Source: Sporothrix humicola (lineage: Eukaryota > Ascomycota > Sordariomycetes > Ophiostomatales > Ophiostomataceae). From it: a DNA stretch of 64,000 nt. Position numbers and translations under genes: made by a program. This document shows, piece after piece, positions 11,950 through 23,316 of this stretch. The stretch covers positions 62,001 through 126,000 of the forward strand of contig WNYE01000020.1 of assembly GCA_021396245.1 (NCBI GenBank), given 5' to 3'. Under the pieces are notes generated by a model that was given only the letters and a program-made list of their open reading frames with translations, made no database searches and was not told where the DNA came from. The number at the start of each line of letters is the position of its first letter. The stretch's first letter is position 1.

Positions 11950-14080
11950 GATTGCGGTTGGAGAGATTGTTGCAAAACGTGTCTTCTCGGGTTCGCGTGT
12001 CTAATCGTGAGGAGATCGGCAAGGATAATGTCGAAAAAAAGAACGGACGGGTGTCGAAAGGCTCTCGAAATGAACGACAGTGTTCAAATGGAGAGACTGA
12101 AAACAGATCGAACGAAGACAAAAAATTAGGCGCGTCGAAAAGGAGACGACAAAAAAGCGAAGACGTGAAAAAAAGAGAACGGGAATGAAAGACGGGCTTC
12201 AGATGGTTCTCTGGTTCTTTTCAGACTGTAGTCGGATGTATTCCGTGAATGATTTCTTCCTTCGTTGCTGAGAAAGAAGAAAAAAAGACAGAACAAGCGG
12301 TATTTCGTGACCTCTAGAAGAAAACACAAACAAAGGTCTTCTAAAGGAAAGAGAAAAGGAAAAACAAAGGACAGACGAAATATAACTTTTGGAGAGTAGT
12401 TGTTTCGATCCTCGTGGGATAGATGAGGGTTGGATGAGGTTGGAAAAAGGAGAAAGAAAAAGTTTGGAAGAAAGGAGGAAGAAAAAGAGTGGGCGTTGTT
12501 TTGAAGAAAAAAATATTAGGTTTCGCCTGTGTCGGGCTGGCCACGCCAGGGAAAGAGTAGGCAGAGAAGGAAAATAGGGTGCGCTAAAAGTGGTTAGCCC
12601 GGAAATTTCGAATTTTTAGTAACTGCTGCGCGGCTTCCGCACAGTGGCCCGCGTTTGCGTTGGGGGTAGAATTTACTGGAAGGACGCTACCTGGTGGGTA
12701 GCGGTGACGAGTTTGGCGGTCAGATCGACGGGCCAGCAAGCGGCAAGAGCAACTAAATCGTTCCACAAGGGAGCAGGGAATTTACAACCCGTTAGGCATA
12801 GAAGGAGCGAGTAATACCATATTACTTCTGACTTTCTGACTTTTGCGCGTGAAAAGAAGAGGCAACTGCCTCGAGAAACGAGAACACCAGCTGATCAATG
12901 AGTCAACACGGAAAGAGCGTGTTGGACGACCTCCATTTCAAAAGCCACTGTTAGGAAGTCACCATTGTTTGCAAAACAAAGCAGGGCAGCGCGGCAGGTA
13001 GGACCCTGTAGCCAAGGAAAGAATGAAGCATTTTTGGAAGGGCTGAGACCAAGATAAGATTCCGTCCAGTGGATCCCCCACCTGCCACTCAGGCCGCCAA
13101 CCCCCTATTTTCTGGGAAAGAAACCCCAAGAGCCCCTGATTTGCTGGCTGGAACAGAGAACAAAGGGGGCTTCTAGAAACATACAGAGAGATAGAGAGAG
13201 AAGCGCGAGAGAGACCGCACAGTCGCCGTCGCACTGTTTGCCTCTGGTGGCAAAGTCTCCTTCTCACCCAAATCCGTAGGGCGAAGGCAACTCCGGAGCG
13301 GTTAGGCTATGGTTACGGCAGCAATTAGGCTTGCTGACTACAGTGCAATATTCGTGCTTGTCTCGTTTGTATTGTTGTTTGCATGTGTTCCGCCCATAGC
13401 AGCCCTAGAATAGCCAAGTAGATTCTCTGGCTGACCATGTTCTTCACACTTGACTTACTGCTTCATTTGGCATTATTTCTGTATCTTGAGTGTGGTGATG
13501 ATTTTCATTGCCATATACCTAAACAGCAAGGTTCACGTGAATAGCCAGCCTAATGGTAGATACAGTTACAAAACGTTTGTCAACGGACAAGAACAGATAG
13601 TAATTCACGGAGATGTGATGTTCAAATAGTAGACAAGTACCACGTAGAAATACCTATCTTTAATCCAAGCCTGACGTCAGTTAGGCAAGCCGACAAGTCA
13701 CCCATATGCAACATGATCACGTGATTGTTTCTATTTGGCGTGGGCATCTCTTTTACTACAAATACAATCTCGACGATGTATTTCAGTTCGAAATGATGCA
13801 GGTAAGAGACAAAACGTAACGATCCATACGGTTAGAAGTGTTTACGCTCAACTTCAAATTTTCCATCGTTCGCCGTAGCTTGACTGCCTAGACCCGCGTT
13901 GTGCAAATGTATTGTTGATTATGCTTTCTGTCAAGGTGCCAAAGAATGATATATTGTACAAGCTCCTCCTCTTTTCCGTTCTCCTCCTTTGCCATCCCTC
14001 TTCCAGCGGCAAGGGCATCCACATTCGTAGACGAGCCTTACCCATGGCCCTATGGCACGCCCTCAGCCCACAAGTCCCAC
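11950..14080. other. Intergenic region, DED1 5' flank and PRE1 3' flank
   Basis: Bases about 12000-12550 are purine-rich on + (CT-rich on DED1's coding strand), consistent with a long pyrimidine-rich 5' UTR and promoter. The middle holds two CACGTG E-boxes: 13534-13539, and 13718-13723 within the palindrome ATCACGTGAT (13716-13725). A GGTGGCAAA at 13246-13254 resembles the yeast proteasome element, but it lies on the wrong side of PRE1. No gene is supported. Confidence 0.5.
13716..13725. promoter_or_regulatory. Palindromic E-box (bHLH-type site)
   Basis: ATCACGTGAT is a perfect 10-base palindrome around the CACGTG core bound by fungal bHLH factors such as Cbf1 or Pho4/NUC-1. It lies between DED1 and PRE1, about 1.8 kb upstream of the DED1 start. 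A second CACGTG is 180 bases away at 13534-13539. Function is inferred from sequence only. Confidence 0.3.
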
Positions 14081-14769
14081 TCACGGACACTTGACAACCT
14101 TGTCGTCGTCAAACTCAACATCGACAATGCCGTCCTTGGTCACGGCCTTGACGATCATGCCCTTGAAGTCGATGGGTAACCGCCGCTTCAGCTCGTCGGT
14201 GCACATGGTCATGAGCTTAATGCCCTGGCCAAGGGTGATGTCGGGGTGGTGGTGCTTGTCGAGAATAGACAGGCAGTAGTACTGAGCGTAGCCGTGGGCA
14301 GCGTACGGCACCGGAGCCAGTGCTGCAAGGTAGTCGAGCCAGTAGAGGCTGGGCTTGTGTGTGATGGGGTCGACGCCGCCCAGCAGCAGGTTGACCGTGT
14401 AGGGTTTCCGTGACCGCAGGCTCGAGGCCAGCTCGCCGCGGACAAAGTGTGCAATGGCGGTGGGTGCCAAGTCGGCCTCGTTGCGCATGGTGTAGAGCTG
14501 GACGTTGGCCTGGATGTACTCGGCAAAGTTGATCGTGTCGCCGGCCTCGCCAGAAAAGGCCATCAGCGTGTGCTTGTTGAGCTGCCGTGTCTTGTCGTCG
14601 GTCGCCTTGAGCACGGTCGGGCCGCGCATCGACGCCTTGGACGCCGCAATCAAGGTAAAGTCCTTGCCTGTGATGCCCAGCAGGACCTCCCTGTATGAAC
14701 AATCGAGTTAGCAAGCTGTTTTCCTGGGACACAGTCCCGAGATTGACCCCGCAAGATAGCAACGTACAT
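14081..14769 (-). CDS. PRE1: 20S proteasome subunit beta type-4 (Pre1/PSMB2)
   Basis: The best model is exon 1 ending AT at 14769-14768, an intron at 14767-14691 (GTACGT donor, GCTAAC branch, CAG acceptor), and exon 2 at 14690-14081 (203 aa). The intron splits the start codon: AT joined to GGAGGTCCTG restores ATG-GAG and the family N-terminus MEVLLGITGKDFTLIA. Unspliced, the same ATG runs into the wrong frame. Pre1 is a non-catalytic beta subunit of the 20S core; it lacks the N-terminal Thr, as expected. The segments AASKASMRG, FSGEAGDT and NLLLGGVDP match beta-4 subunits, and the length is normal. Divergent from RRP9. Confidence 0.93.
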
Positions 14770-15576
14770 TGTGGCTAGTTATAGGAAGCTGTCAAGGGAA
14801 GCTGTCCAGGAGTTCCGAGATGGGGAAAATAACGAGAGAATCAGCTCTCGCGTCGACTTTGAACGTGGAAAATGCTTCGTCAAATGGAATTAAAGTCGTC
14901 GGAGATGCGTTTGTGGTGCAATGGAGCTCGTCGTCGTTGAATCGTTGAATTGTTGTGTTGTGCAGTGTCAGTTTTGCGGGCGTTGATGTCTGGAACTTGG
15001 GGCTGTTGCGAGAACGCGCCATGCAGCTACAGCCTGGCTGGTTGCTCTTGCTAGCAGTGTACGGAGTAATACCAGCAATGAGTGCTGCTCCTGCCGTTGG
15101 CTCCAGCCAGACGACGCTCGTTGGCCGCCTGCCTGAAGGTGATTGAGTGGGTCCAAGCTGACCAACGGAACAATAGTATTACCTACCACCGAGGAAGGAG
15201 ACAACGACGAACCAGCGGATTTGGCGGTCGAGGCGGTGTCCACTCCAATTCCTTATCGGAATAGCGATAAGACTGGCGCTTCTCAGGAAACGATTTTAAA
15301 GTGGAGACTTTTGAAAAAAAGTTTCGAACGGGCAGCAGCGAGCGGCCGTGAAGAAAGTTTGTCGAGCAGCACCTGCCAAATTTTCTTTTCCCCTGCAAAA
15401 AGGCAAGAAGCCTCATAACATTAAGCGGGAAACCGACAGCCACTCTTTTGTCTCTCTTTTTCTCTCGAAACGACCCATGACGATTCTACACTCGCTGTAA
15501 AGAAACCAGCTCTTTTCTCCCAACAAAAGAGCGGTTTGCTTTGCGCGCCTCCATACACAACCCCAAGCAAGACACC
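14770..15576. other. Divergent intergenic region, PRE1 / RRP9
   Basis: About 800 bases serving as promoter for both genes. It contains TACGGAGTA at 15060-15068, one of three copies of this 9-mer in the window. A CT-rich run at about 15440-15480 lies shortly before the RRP9 start. There is no other gene. Confidence 0.55.
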
Positions 15577-17586
15577 ATGTCGTCCTTTTTTACGGTTCCC
15601 GGCGCGCAGAAGAAGCGGAAACGAACCACGGCGCCCGAAGGCCCCAAGAAACGAATTAACCCGACCTCTTCCTCCTCGTCGAAAGCTGCCGGCGCGTCAA
15701 GAACACCACACAATGCCTCGTCTGGCAAGAAGACAGCCCGGTCACGAGACGACGCAACCGCCTCCGCACCTACAAAATCCGGCGGCAAGAAGCTGACAGC
15801 CCGCGCTCGGAAAGAAGCTGAGGAGGAAGACGATTCTGTCTCTGGCAGCGACTCGGACGACGACGAACTCAATGGCCGGCCACGTGGACGCGGCTCCGAC
15901 GAGGAGGTCTCGGACGACGATACAGACGGCGAAGAGGGCGAGACAGCAGCTGAGCGGCGACTGCGACTGGCCGAGCGGTACCTGGAAAATGTAAAGAAGG
16001 AGGTCAAGGTGGCAGCTGGTGCAGACGGCGACATTTACGCTTTCGACGCCGAGGATGTCGACCGCGACCTGATTGCCGAGCGGCTGTTGGAGGATGTGGC
16101 CGAGTCCAAGGGTCGCGTGTACCGGCAGCTGGCAGGCGAGCTGGGTTTCTCCAATGCAGGGCACTGCCTGATGCGGTGGAACGCCAAGAATGTCAATGCC
16201 GTGGCCGTCTGCGCACCGTATGCCTACACCGTCTCCAGCGACGTCTACTTGACCAAGTGGCGGATCCAGGACCGTCCCGAAGAACAAAGAAAGGCCCGCG
16301 AAGAGTCGAAGCGCAAGTGGGAGGAAGAAAAGGCCAAGAACAAGAACCGGAAACGGAGCAACAAGAAGAAGACCACCACGGCAAAGGAAGATGAGGAGAC
16401 GGTCGAGGTTCCTGCGCGAAAGCAGCCACAGCGGGTGCTGTTCCGCCGGGGCAATCCTGCACGCCGCAAGGACAAGGACTACCGGGGCCACGTTGGCGCC
16501 ATTATATGCGTGGCCGCATCGCAAGACGGCCGTTTCGTCGTGACAGGCGGCGCCGACCGGCGCATGGTTGTTTGGAACGCAGAGACACTTAAGCCTATAC
16601 GCGTCTTCACACACCACCGCGACGCCGTCACCGGCCTGGCGTTCCGCCGCGGCACCAACCAGCTGTACTCGTGCTCCAAGGACCGCACAATCAAGATTTG
16701 GAGTCTCGACGAGCTGGCCTACGTTCAAACCCTGTTCGGCCACCAGGACGAGATCACCGACATCGACGCCCTAGCCCAGGAGAAGTGTGTCAGTGTCGGC
16801 ACGCGTGATCGCACAGCTCGCATGTGGAAGGTCGTCGAGGAGACGCAGCTCGTCTTCCGCGGTGGAGGAACGGGCGGCAAGGGCTCCAAGAACGGAGACG
16901 GCACGACGGCCACTGACCCCAACTCGCTGGCTCATGAGGGCAGCATGGACCGCGTGGCCATGCTCGACGACGAGCTGTTTGTGACGGGCAGCGACAACGG
17001 CGCGCTGGCGCTGTGGAGCACACAAAAGAAGAAGCCGCTGCACGTTATCCCGCGCGCACACGGTCTCGACCCCGTCCAGACAAACCGCGACCAGTACGAC
17101 GCCGCCATGGCAACACCGGCTGTGCAGGCCGCCAACCCACCGCCGCCGCCACAGCCGCGCTGGATCACGGCGCTACGCACCATCCCCTACTCGGATATTG
17201 TCTTTAGCGGCAGCTGGGACGGCTGTGTGCGTGTCTGGTGCCTGAGCAAGGACAAGCGCAAGCTCGAGTCTCTCGGTGTCCTGGGTGTCGACTCTCCTTC
17301 TACCTCCACCTCCACCTCCTCTTCATCCTCTTCTTCTCCCTCTTTCTCCATCCCTGGTGTTGTCAACGATATTGCCGCTTTCGAACGTGGCGAGCGTGGC
17401 CGTGACGGCCTGAGTGTTGTGGTCGCCGTTGGTCAGGAGCACCGTCTGGGTCGCTGGGGCCGTCATGACGGCGCCCGGAACGGTGCCGTCGTGTTCGAGG
17501 TTGGCCGGGTGGACAAGCGTGCCGCCAACGGCGTGAATGGGGTGAATGGCCATGCCGACGATGCTTCTGACGAAGATAAGGACTAA
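15577..17586 (+). CDS. RRP9: U3 snoRNP WD40 protein Rrp9 (U3-55K)
   Basis: Single exon, 669 aa. Rrp9 binds the U3 snoRNA B/C motif and acts in 18S rRNA processing in the nucleolus. The N-terminal third is Lys- and Asp/Glu-rich with nuclear-localisation-like clusters (QKKRKR, NRKRSNKKK). WD40 repeats run from about residue 300 (YRGHVGAI) to 620 (HRLGRWGR), with CSKDRTIKIW and GTRDRTARMW blades typical of Rrp9. I chose the ATG at 15577 (MSSFFTVPG) over the in-frame one at 15541 because the N-terminus SSFF...KKRKR fits the family and the context CACC-ATG is good. A short Ser/Thr tract (about 17300-17345) sits between late blades. Confidence 0.95.
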   Translation: MSSFFTVPGAQKKRKRTTAPEGPKKRINPTSSSSSKAAGASRTPHNASSGKKTARSRDDATASAPTKSGGKKLTARARKEAEEEDDSVSGSDSDDDELNGRPRGRGSDEEVSDDDTDGEEGETAAERRLRLAERYLENVKKEVKVAAGADGDIYAFDAEDVDRDLIAERLLEDVAESKGRVYRQLAGELGFSNAGHCLMRWNAKNVNAVAVCAPYAYTVSSDVYLTKWRIQDRPEEQRKAREESKRKWEEEKAKNKNRKRSNKKKTTTAKEDEETVEVPARKQPQRVLFRRGNPARRKDKDYRGHVGAIICVAASQDGRFVVTGGADRRMVVWNAETLKPIRVFTHHRDAVTGLAFRRGTNQLYSCSKDRTIKIWSLDELAYVQTLFGHQDEITDIDALAQEKCVSVGTRDRTARMWKVVEETQLVFRGGGTGGKGSKNGDGTTATDPNSLAHEGSMDRVAMLDDELFVTGSDNGALALWSTQKKKPLHVIPRAHGLDPVQTNRDQYDAAMATPAVQAANPPPPPQPRWITALRTIPYSDIVFSGSWDGCVRVWCLSKDKRKLESLGVLGVDSPSTSTSTSSSSSSSPSFSIPGVVNDIAAFERGERGRDGLSVVVAVGQEHRLGRWGRHDGARNGAVVFEVGRVDKRAANGVNGVNGHADDASDEDKD

Positions 17587-18380
17587 ACAGTCTGCGACAG
17601 GTGCGGGTACGGGAAACGGCTTAGTCTCGACGGAGCGCCGTGTTTTATCAAAAAGCATGACATAATTGCATAGCCATTTTATTCATTTTCATGTACAGTT
17701 AAAAATTCCGGAGTTATATTTGTTGATTCATATTAACGGGAATGGCATTCTGAATTTATTTTTAATTCATTTTATTTATTAATTTTTCGCAAGTCTTGTC
17801 TTGGTCTGTGGTTTTTTTTATGTAAAAAAAATGATGAAAGGAAAATGGAAATATAAATGCAAATGATGTGAAAATATAAATTAAATTCACATCAAATATT
17901 TTGTGGGAAAAAAAAAAAAAGTAATTACACCATAATCGATGTAATGTTTCAAATAAATGTAAAATCGTGATGCGGGTATATTTTACCCGAAAACTTCACA
18001 TGTACCATCTCATCACGCAAAAGAAAACATTCAAAATTGAAGTGTGAAAGTAAAATAGATTTGAAAATAGACGATACCGATCCATGCTATGCGTTGCTGC
18101 CATACCGGCGCTGATCCTTTGTAGTTATAAAAAGCAAAGTGAAAAGGAGCAATTCACAAAAACGCCTGTCCGTTTCCGACCCTTTGGAAACGAAAATACA
18201 GAAGAAACAAAATAATAAGAGCAAGTCTATGCCGCAATCCGCAACATGAATAATAATGAAGCCTTAGGCATTCAAGAACAGCGAAAAAGAGGATGGGCAG
18301 AAAAGAAGAAGAAACTGGAAGGAAGACGGAGAGAGAAAAAACGAGTCGTAACTCAAATATAGCTGGCCAACTTCATCAGA
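17587..18380. other. Convergent 3' intergenic region
   Basis: Very AT-rich between about 17640 and 18200, with a run of A around 17911-17923. It contains the 3' UTRs of RRP9 (+) and the ULP2 locus (-). No gene is seen. Confidence 0.6.
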
Positions 18381-19814
18381 TCAAGCATATCCATTTGCCG
18401 TATTGCTCTCCAACAATGGGGAGCGATTATGAGGAGGGCGGGATGAGGTGTAGGACTCTGGAGGTAGGTTGAACATTTGTTGTACTTCTGCCTGCGCATG
18501 GCTGCCATGGGAGAAGTGATTTTGCTGATAGCCAGGGTTGGGATCGTGGACTGGGACTTGAACTTGGACCGCCGGTTGGTGGCGGACCTGGATGTATCCC
18601 TGCCTCTGGCTCTGCACGCTGCCGTTACCATTGCTTCCCAGCCATTCCATAGGCGGCATTGGTGCTTGCACAATGTTGTACCCCCGAGCCGGTGGAGAAA
18701 AGCCGCCGGAGTCGCCATAGCTGATCATGTCGGCGTGCATCTGGGACATGCCGCTGGTATTGATGAAATATGCTGCTGCACGATTGGGACGAACGGGGTT
18801 ATTCAACATGTGCCCAGTGGGTTGAGGAGGGGCTGGCCAGTGGCTTTCCATCTGCATTGGCAGTGGTGGACCCGGCGTTGGTTGTAGCAGCTGCGATTCT
18901 TGGCGATGTATTTGGCGAAGGTTTGGCCTATGGCGCATTCGGACTTGCTGCCGTTGTTGATACGCATGGGGTTGCTCAGGCTCTGGATGCACATAGTGAG
19001 GTTGGGGCTCTTGATACGCTTGGAGTTGCCGAGGCTCTTGGAACGCCTGACGTTGCATAGGCTCTCGGTACATTTCACCTTGCTGTGGCTGAGGGTGCGA
19101 CTGTTGATACTGGGACGGCGTCCGAAGCGGAGGTGAAGGGCTCTGTGGCGGATTTGGAAGCGGCACTTGGGCTGGAGCAAATTGATATTGAGAAGGCCGG
19201 CGCCGATCTGTACGATGCTGACCTGAACAATGCTGATCTGGGCGACGCTCATATGGGTCACGCTGATCTGAACGATGCTGGCCTGGAAGACGCCGGGATT
19301 GGGTCGGAGGCGACCGGGCTTGACGCGATTGGGCCGAGCGCGATGGAGACATACGCCGTTGAGCCGGACGAGGTGGAGGAGGGGACTGCCGAATCTTAGT
19401 TGGACGGATAGGCGACGGAGTTGGTGGCGGACGTGGGCAAGGGTTGCTGCCAATGATTTGAATATCGTCGTCATCGCTTTCCTCCCCCTCTTCCTCCTCC
19501 TCTCCCTCGTCGCCACTGCCGTCTTCTTTCTTGTCAGTAGTGCCATCCCCACCGCCGACAATGATGCTGTTGCCAGATGCGACAGGAGGATCCGAGGAAG
19601 TGTTCGGCCCACTTTGCACAGTGGTATTTCCCAGAGTCTCTTGGAGCGCACGCTTGACCAGGAACCGCTCAGAGGGCGACGGCGGGGAGATTTCGCGGAG
19701 CTGTCTTGGGGTGTAAAAGGGGCTCGGCCACGAGTCGGGATCGGACGGCAGTGAGCGTATAAAACGATTCTGCGGTGGCGTCACTGCCGCCGGTCTTGGC
19801 GCAAACGGACCTTC
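18381..19814 (-). other. In-frame ULP2 C-terminal continuation after the TAG
   Basis: About 475 open codons in the same frame as the protease. They start FIRSLPSDPD and FYTPRQLREI, pass through an acidic run (GEEEEEGEESDDDD) into IQIIGS, then into Pro/Gln/Arg-rich sequence with imperfect QAYQEP repeats (about 18960-19070). Codon choice in the first 100 codons looks like real coding sequence. There is no ATG near its start, so it is more likely a downstream part of ULP2 than a separate gene. Confidence 0.6.
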
Positions 19815-22800
19815 CTAAGGTTGTTGACCGAAGACACCGGGTGATCCAGATCGGTTGTTGTCAAAAGGCGAGCTGCAGCCGGCTTCAACAGAACCGTCAG
19901 ACATGCCGTCCGAGTCGGCCACGCTTCCTTTCCGGCTGCGCTGAGGCTCGACCTCGCTGCTTGGGATGGGGATGTCGGCCTTGTCCTTGGGGCTATCCTC
20001 ACAGGCCGAAGACGACTGGCGGTCAGCCGCTGTTGCGACTGGAGACGAGCTTTGGAGCAGAGACGGCGAGCCGGGTACCGGCACGGGAGCTGTGGCTGCA
20101 GGCGAAGCCTGCTTAGCGGCCGCCGGTTTCTTCTTGGGCTTCCGTGCGGCTTCCTCGGTCGCCTGGTACTCCTTTTGCATGTGCAAAATCAAGTCGCGGA
20201 GCAGCTTGCGCATGTCCGGCGCCGACGTTTCCCATGTCCGATCCTGCCGCAGGATAATGTCTTCGATAAAGGCGTCCGGGTCCTTGATGAACTCTTGGAG
20301 GTAGAGCAGGAGGTAGACGCCGCAGTCGCAAAAGTTCTCCTGCTGCGGAATGGCCCTGGCCGTGAAGCCGAACCTGCCCGGGTTCTCTGGCGTGATGCCC
20401 TTGCGCTCAGCAACTTCAGCAACCAGCCACTGCTTCAGATGGTCGACCGACGCCGCGTGGACACTACCCAGCGAGTCAAGCGTGATGATGCGGCCATCCT
20501 TGGGATCCTTCTTCTTGCCCGGCGGGACAAAGACTTTGCTGCTTTTCAGGGGGGCGCCGCCACCACGGATCGGTTTCTTAGCGGATGCTGGTGTTGCGGG
20601 TTGAATCAGATCGCTCTTGATTTCAGTGACCTCGTCGTCGTCGTCCTTGCCGTCGGAGCCATCCACACTATGAACATCAGGGCCGTCATCCTTGATTTCA
20701 TGGACTTTGTCGGCAGGGTCTGCGGCATTGGTGGCCTCGGCTTCCACAGAATCGAGCACAATAGGCTGGTTGCGCTTGTCGTCCGTCTTGTCGTCTGCAC
20801 CGTCCACGTTGATGGGCGTGTCCTTTCTCTTGCCGTCGAGGGATTTCGGAGAGGATGAGGCAGATGCTGCGGTTGATGACGGCTTGTTGGCAGTGCCATC
20901 TTCATCGTCGATAACAACGCTGCGCGGTTTCCGTTTGGGGCCGTCAACATCGATAGGAACGAACCGCCGCTCGCCCGTCTCCTTCACCTCGTCGTTGTCG
21001 GCATCGACATCTGCTTCGGCATCCACGTCCACGGCAGCAACCTCTGTACTGTTTGTTTTCGTCTCAGCATCTGACGACTCTGCAATGACCTCGGGCTTCT
21101 TCTTCTCTGATTCGGGCAGTGCAGCATCAACAATCTTGGGCACATTGCAGATAATGGCCAGCCACCAGTGCGCGTGCTCGTTGACGGGGACAACAATGTA
21201 GTCGTAGGAAAAGAGGTTGACCTTGGCCGTCCAGCGCTTGACGCCATCAAAAGAGATCTTCTGGCCTCTGCTGGGCCGCAGTTTCTCGTAGAAGAACGTG
21301 TTGTGGAAGTAGACGCGCTTGGAAACGGTCGACTCGCTCTTCTTGAGGCTGTCTTGCAGAAACTGCATGTAGAAGTTGATGATGTTGTCGTTGAGGAACT
21401 CGCCCTCGTCGAGCCGCGCCACGTCGTCCTTGTCGACAGTCGTGCGGGAGTAGGTGAGCGGTATGCGCCACTCCTTGGCCCAGTCGGGGTTCTTGAGGGT
21501 CCAGCGCTCAAACTCCATATCCTGCAGAAGAGGACGGGAGGGCTGCAGACCGGCGCGTCTATTGCGAAGTCTCAGCTGCCGCTCGCTCGTCACTTCGGAC
21601 GAGGTGGGCGAGGTGCCGTCAAGATCGATAGTTTCTGTGACCCCATTAAGATTCAGACTACTGCGTGTCCGACGGAGTCCCATCGCGGGCCGAGAGCTGC
21701 TGGTGTTGATGCTGCTGATGGGCGAAGAACCAGAGGCAGCGGTGGCAGGCGAGGCATTCTTGCCCGCGCCAAACTTGGATTGTGTCGCCTCCTTGGCTTC
21801 CTTTGCCTCCTTGTGGCCTTGGACTTCAGCCAGACATCTGTCAAACTGGCGCATCAGCTGTCCGCTCGGCACGGCCTGGTCTAGCTTGATATTTTGAGAC
21901 AGAGGCGAGTCTTGGACCCATGCGGCCAAACGCCGAGCTTCATCGACAGTGTCGAACTGAAGGCCCATCAGGGCACCGAAACCGTCGCCCTGAGGTAGCG
22001 TTATGAAGGCGATGGGCGAGCCAACATTGTACGAGATCTCACGGACTTTCGACAGGTCAGCACGAATCCAGGAAAGCTCGTCGGCGCGTGCCCGCTTAGG
22101 ATCGGCCGGCACAAGCACATTGACTGAGTGCGGATTGAGGCTGAGCGTAAACATCGGGACATCCTTTTCCGTGTTTGACACAAAGAAAGAGCTCGGCCGA
22201 CGGAAAGCGGCTCTGACACAGAGGGGAGACGCCATTATCGCCTCGGCCATCATAGGGATGTTGGCGGACGGGCTGCCTTTAGACGATGCGGATGACACCG
22301 ATTCCTTGGGCGACTCCGACTGCTGCTTGGTCTGCTCTTGCTGCTCTTTCTGCTCTTTCTGCTCTTTCTGCTCTTTCTGCTTCTGCTGCTGTTGCTGCGG
22401 AGGATGCAGCTGGCTTCTCTTAACGGCTGCAGCACCTGCAGCACGAGCGGCGGGCGGATCGCCCAGGTAGATGGTCGGCTGGCGGGCCTTCTGGTGTCTC
22501 TTGGGAGGCGGCTCTGGAAAATATTCCGAGGACAGCTCGTCCACGCTCTCGCTGAGGTGGTTGGCGCCGTAGATGGACGTCTTTCCGTTCTGGCGCTGGG
22601 GAGGGCCCATGGACTGCCCCTCGAACATACGATCGCGGAAGCGCTTCTGTCCAATGCCGCTGCCTCCAGGAAGGACGACGGACAAGTTTGTGTTGATGCG
22701 AGACGATGGGGCCACGTCCTTGACGGGGCTCAGATCATCCTCAATAACGTAAGGCTCGTTAGCCGAGTCGGGACTAGGGCTTTTCAAGTGAGATGGGCGA

Positions 22801-23316
22801 GCAAGCCCGCCCGATCCCCGTCTGCGTCTGCGCCGGCGGCGGCCGTGCGGGGTGCCTGTTATGCTGCGGTCGACCTGCCGCAGCTCGTTCTGGTTGACTT
22901 GGGTGTTGTTACGGCCGCCCGTCAGGCTGCTGGAGATAACACTGCCGGAACGAGGGTGAACACTGCGATCGGGCGAGGGCTGGCTCTGGCTTAGGATGTC
23001 GATGCTGGCCTCGGATGGTTGGCTGCGCAGACGATGTTGTTGCTGCTGGCGGCTGTTCTGGAAGCGGCCAGTGGTCTTCTTTGCTGGCGTCACATCGTGG
23101 TCTTCATCGTAGTCGTCTGTCCGTCTCCGTTTTGCTGGTTGCGGAGCACGGATTTGTGTTGTCGATCTAGTGTCGTCCCGGCCGCCGAGAAAGTTACCGT
23201 AGACGTAGGTGCCAAGTTGTTTTAAACTCTTATTTTGTTAGCATTCTATTCGGGAGGGGGGAAACAGAGGGGGGAGAAGAGAAAATGAGAAAAGAACCGA
23301 CATTTCGTATAGGCAT
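18381..23316 (-). CDS. ULP2: Ulp2-type SUMO protease (C48), frame interrupted by one TAG at 19815-19817
   Basis: Removes SUMO, especially chains, from nuclear proteins. The main frame is open from about 23228 to the TAG at 19815. The 5' end is uncertain: a possible first exon is 23316-23302 (MPIRN), joined after a weak-donor intron. The C48 domain begins near WTLKNPDWAKEW (about 21470-21510) with LDEGEFLNDNIINFYMQFL. Catalytic residues are His in HAHWWLA (about 21165), Asp in ITLDSLGS (about 20470) and Cys in FCDCGVYLL (about 20325). A 200-residue acidic insert separates His and Asp. After the TAG the same frame stays open to 18381 and encodes an acidic, then Pro/Gln-rich tail with DDDIQIIG, a likely SUMO-interacting motif. 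Either a short intron (GTGTCT...GCAG, 54 nt, in frame) removes the TAG, or the tail is lost or read through. Confidence 0.85.
22342..22377 (-). repeat. 9-bp tandem repeat coding KEQ in ULP2
   Basis: Four perfect copies of TGCTCTTTC on the + strand encode (KEQ)4 in the N-terminal half of ULP2. They are flanked by degenerate CTG/TTG triplets that add poly-Gln. The length of such a tract is likely to vary between strains. Confidence 0.9.

Noticed and set aside
13246..13254. GGTGGCAAA, identical to the yeast proteasome-associated control element
   Set aside because: It lies about 0.8 kb downstream of PRE1's stop, not in its promoter, and the Rpn4 system is not known to use this exact site in filamentous fungi.
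19085..19399. Pentapeptide-repeat-like ADLxx pattern on + inside the ULP2 tail region
   Set aside because: It is the reverse complement of a Gln/Arg/Asp-rich sense repeat with about 15-nt periodicity; only 104 codons, no homologous domain borders, and the sense frame is continuous with ULP2.
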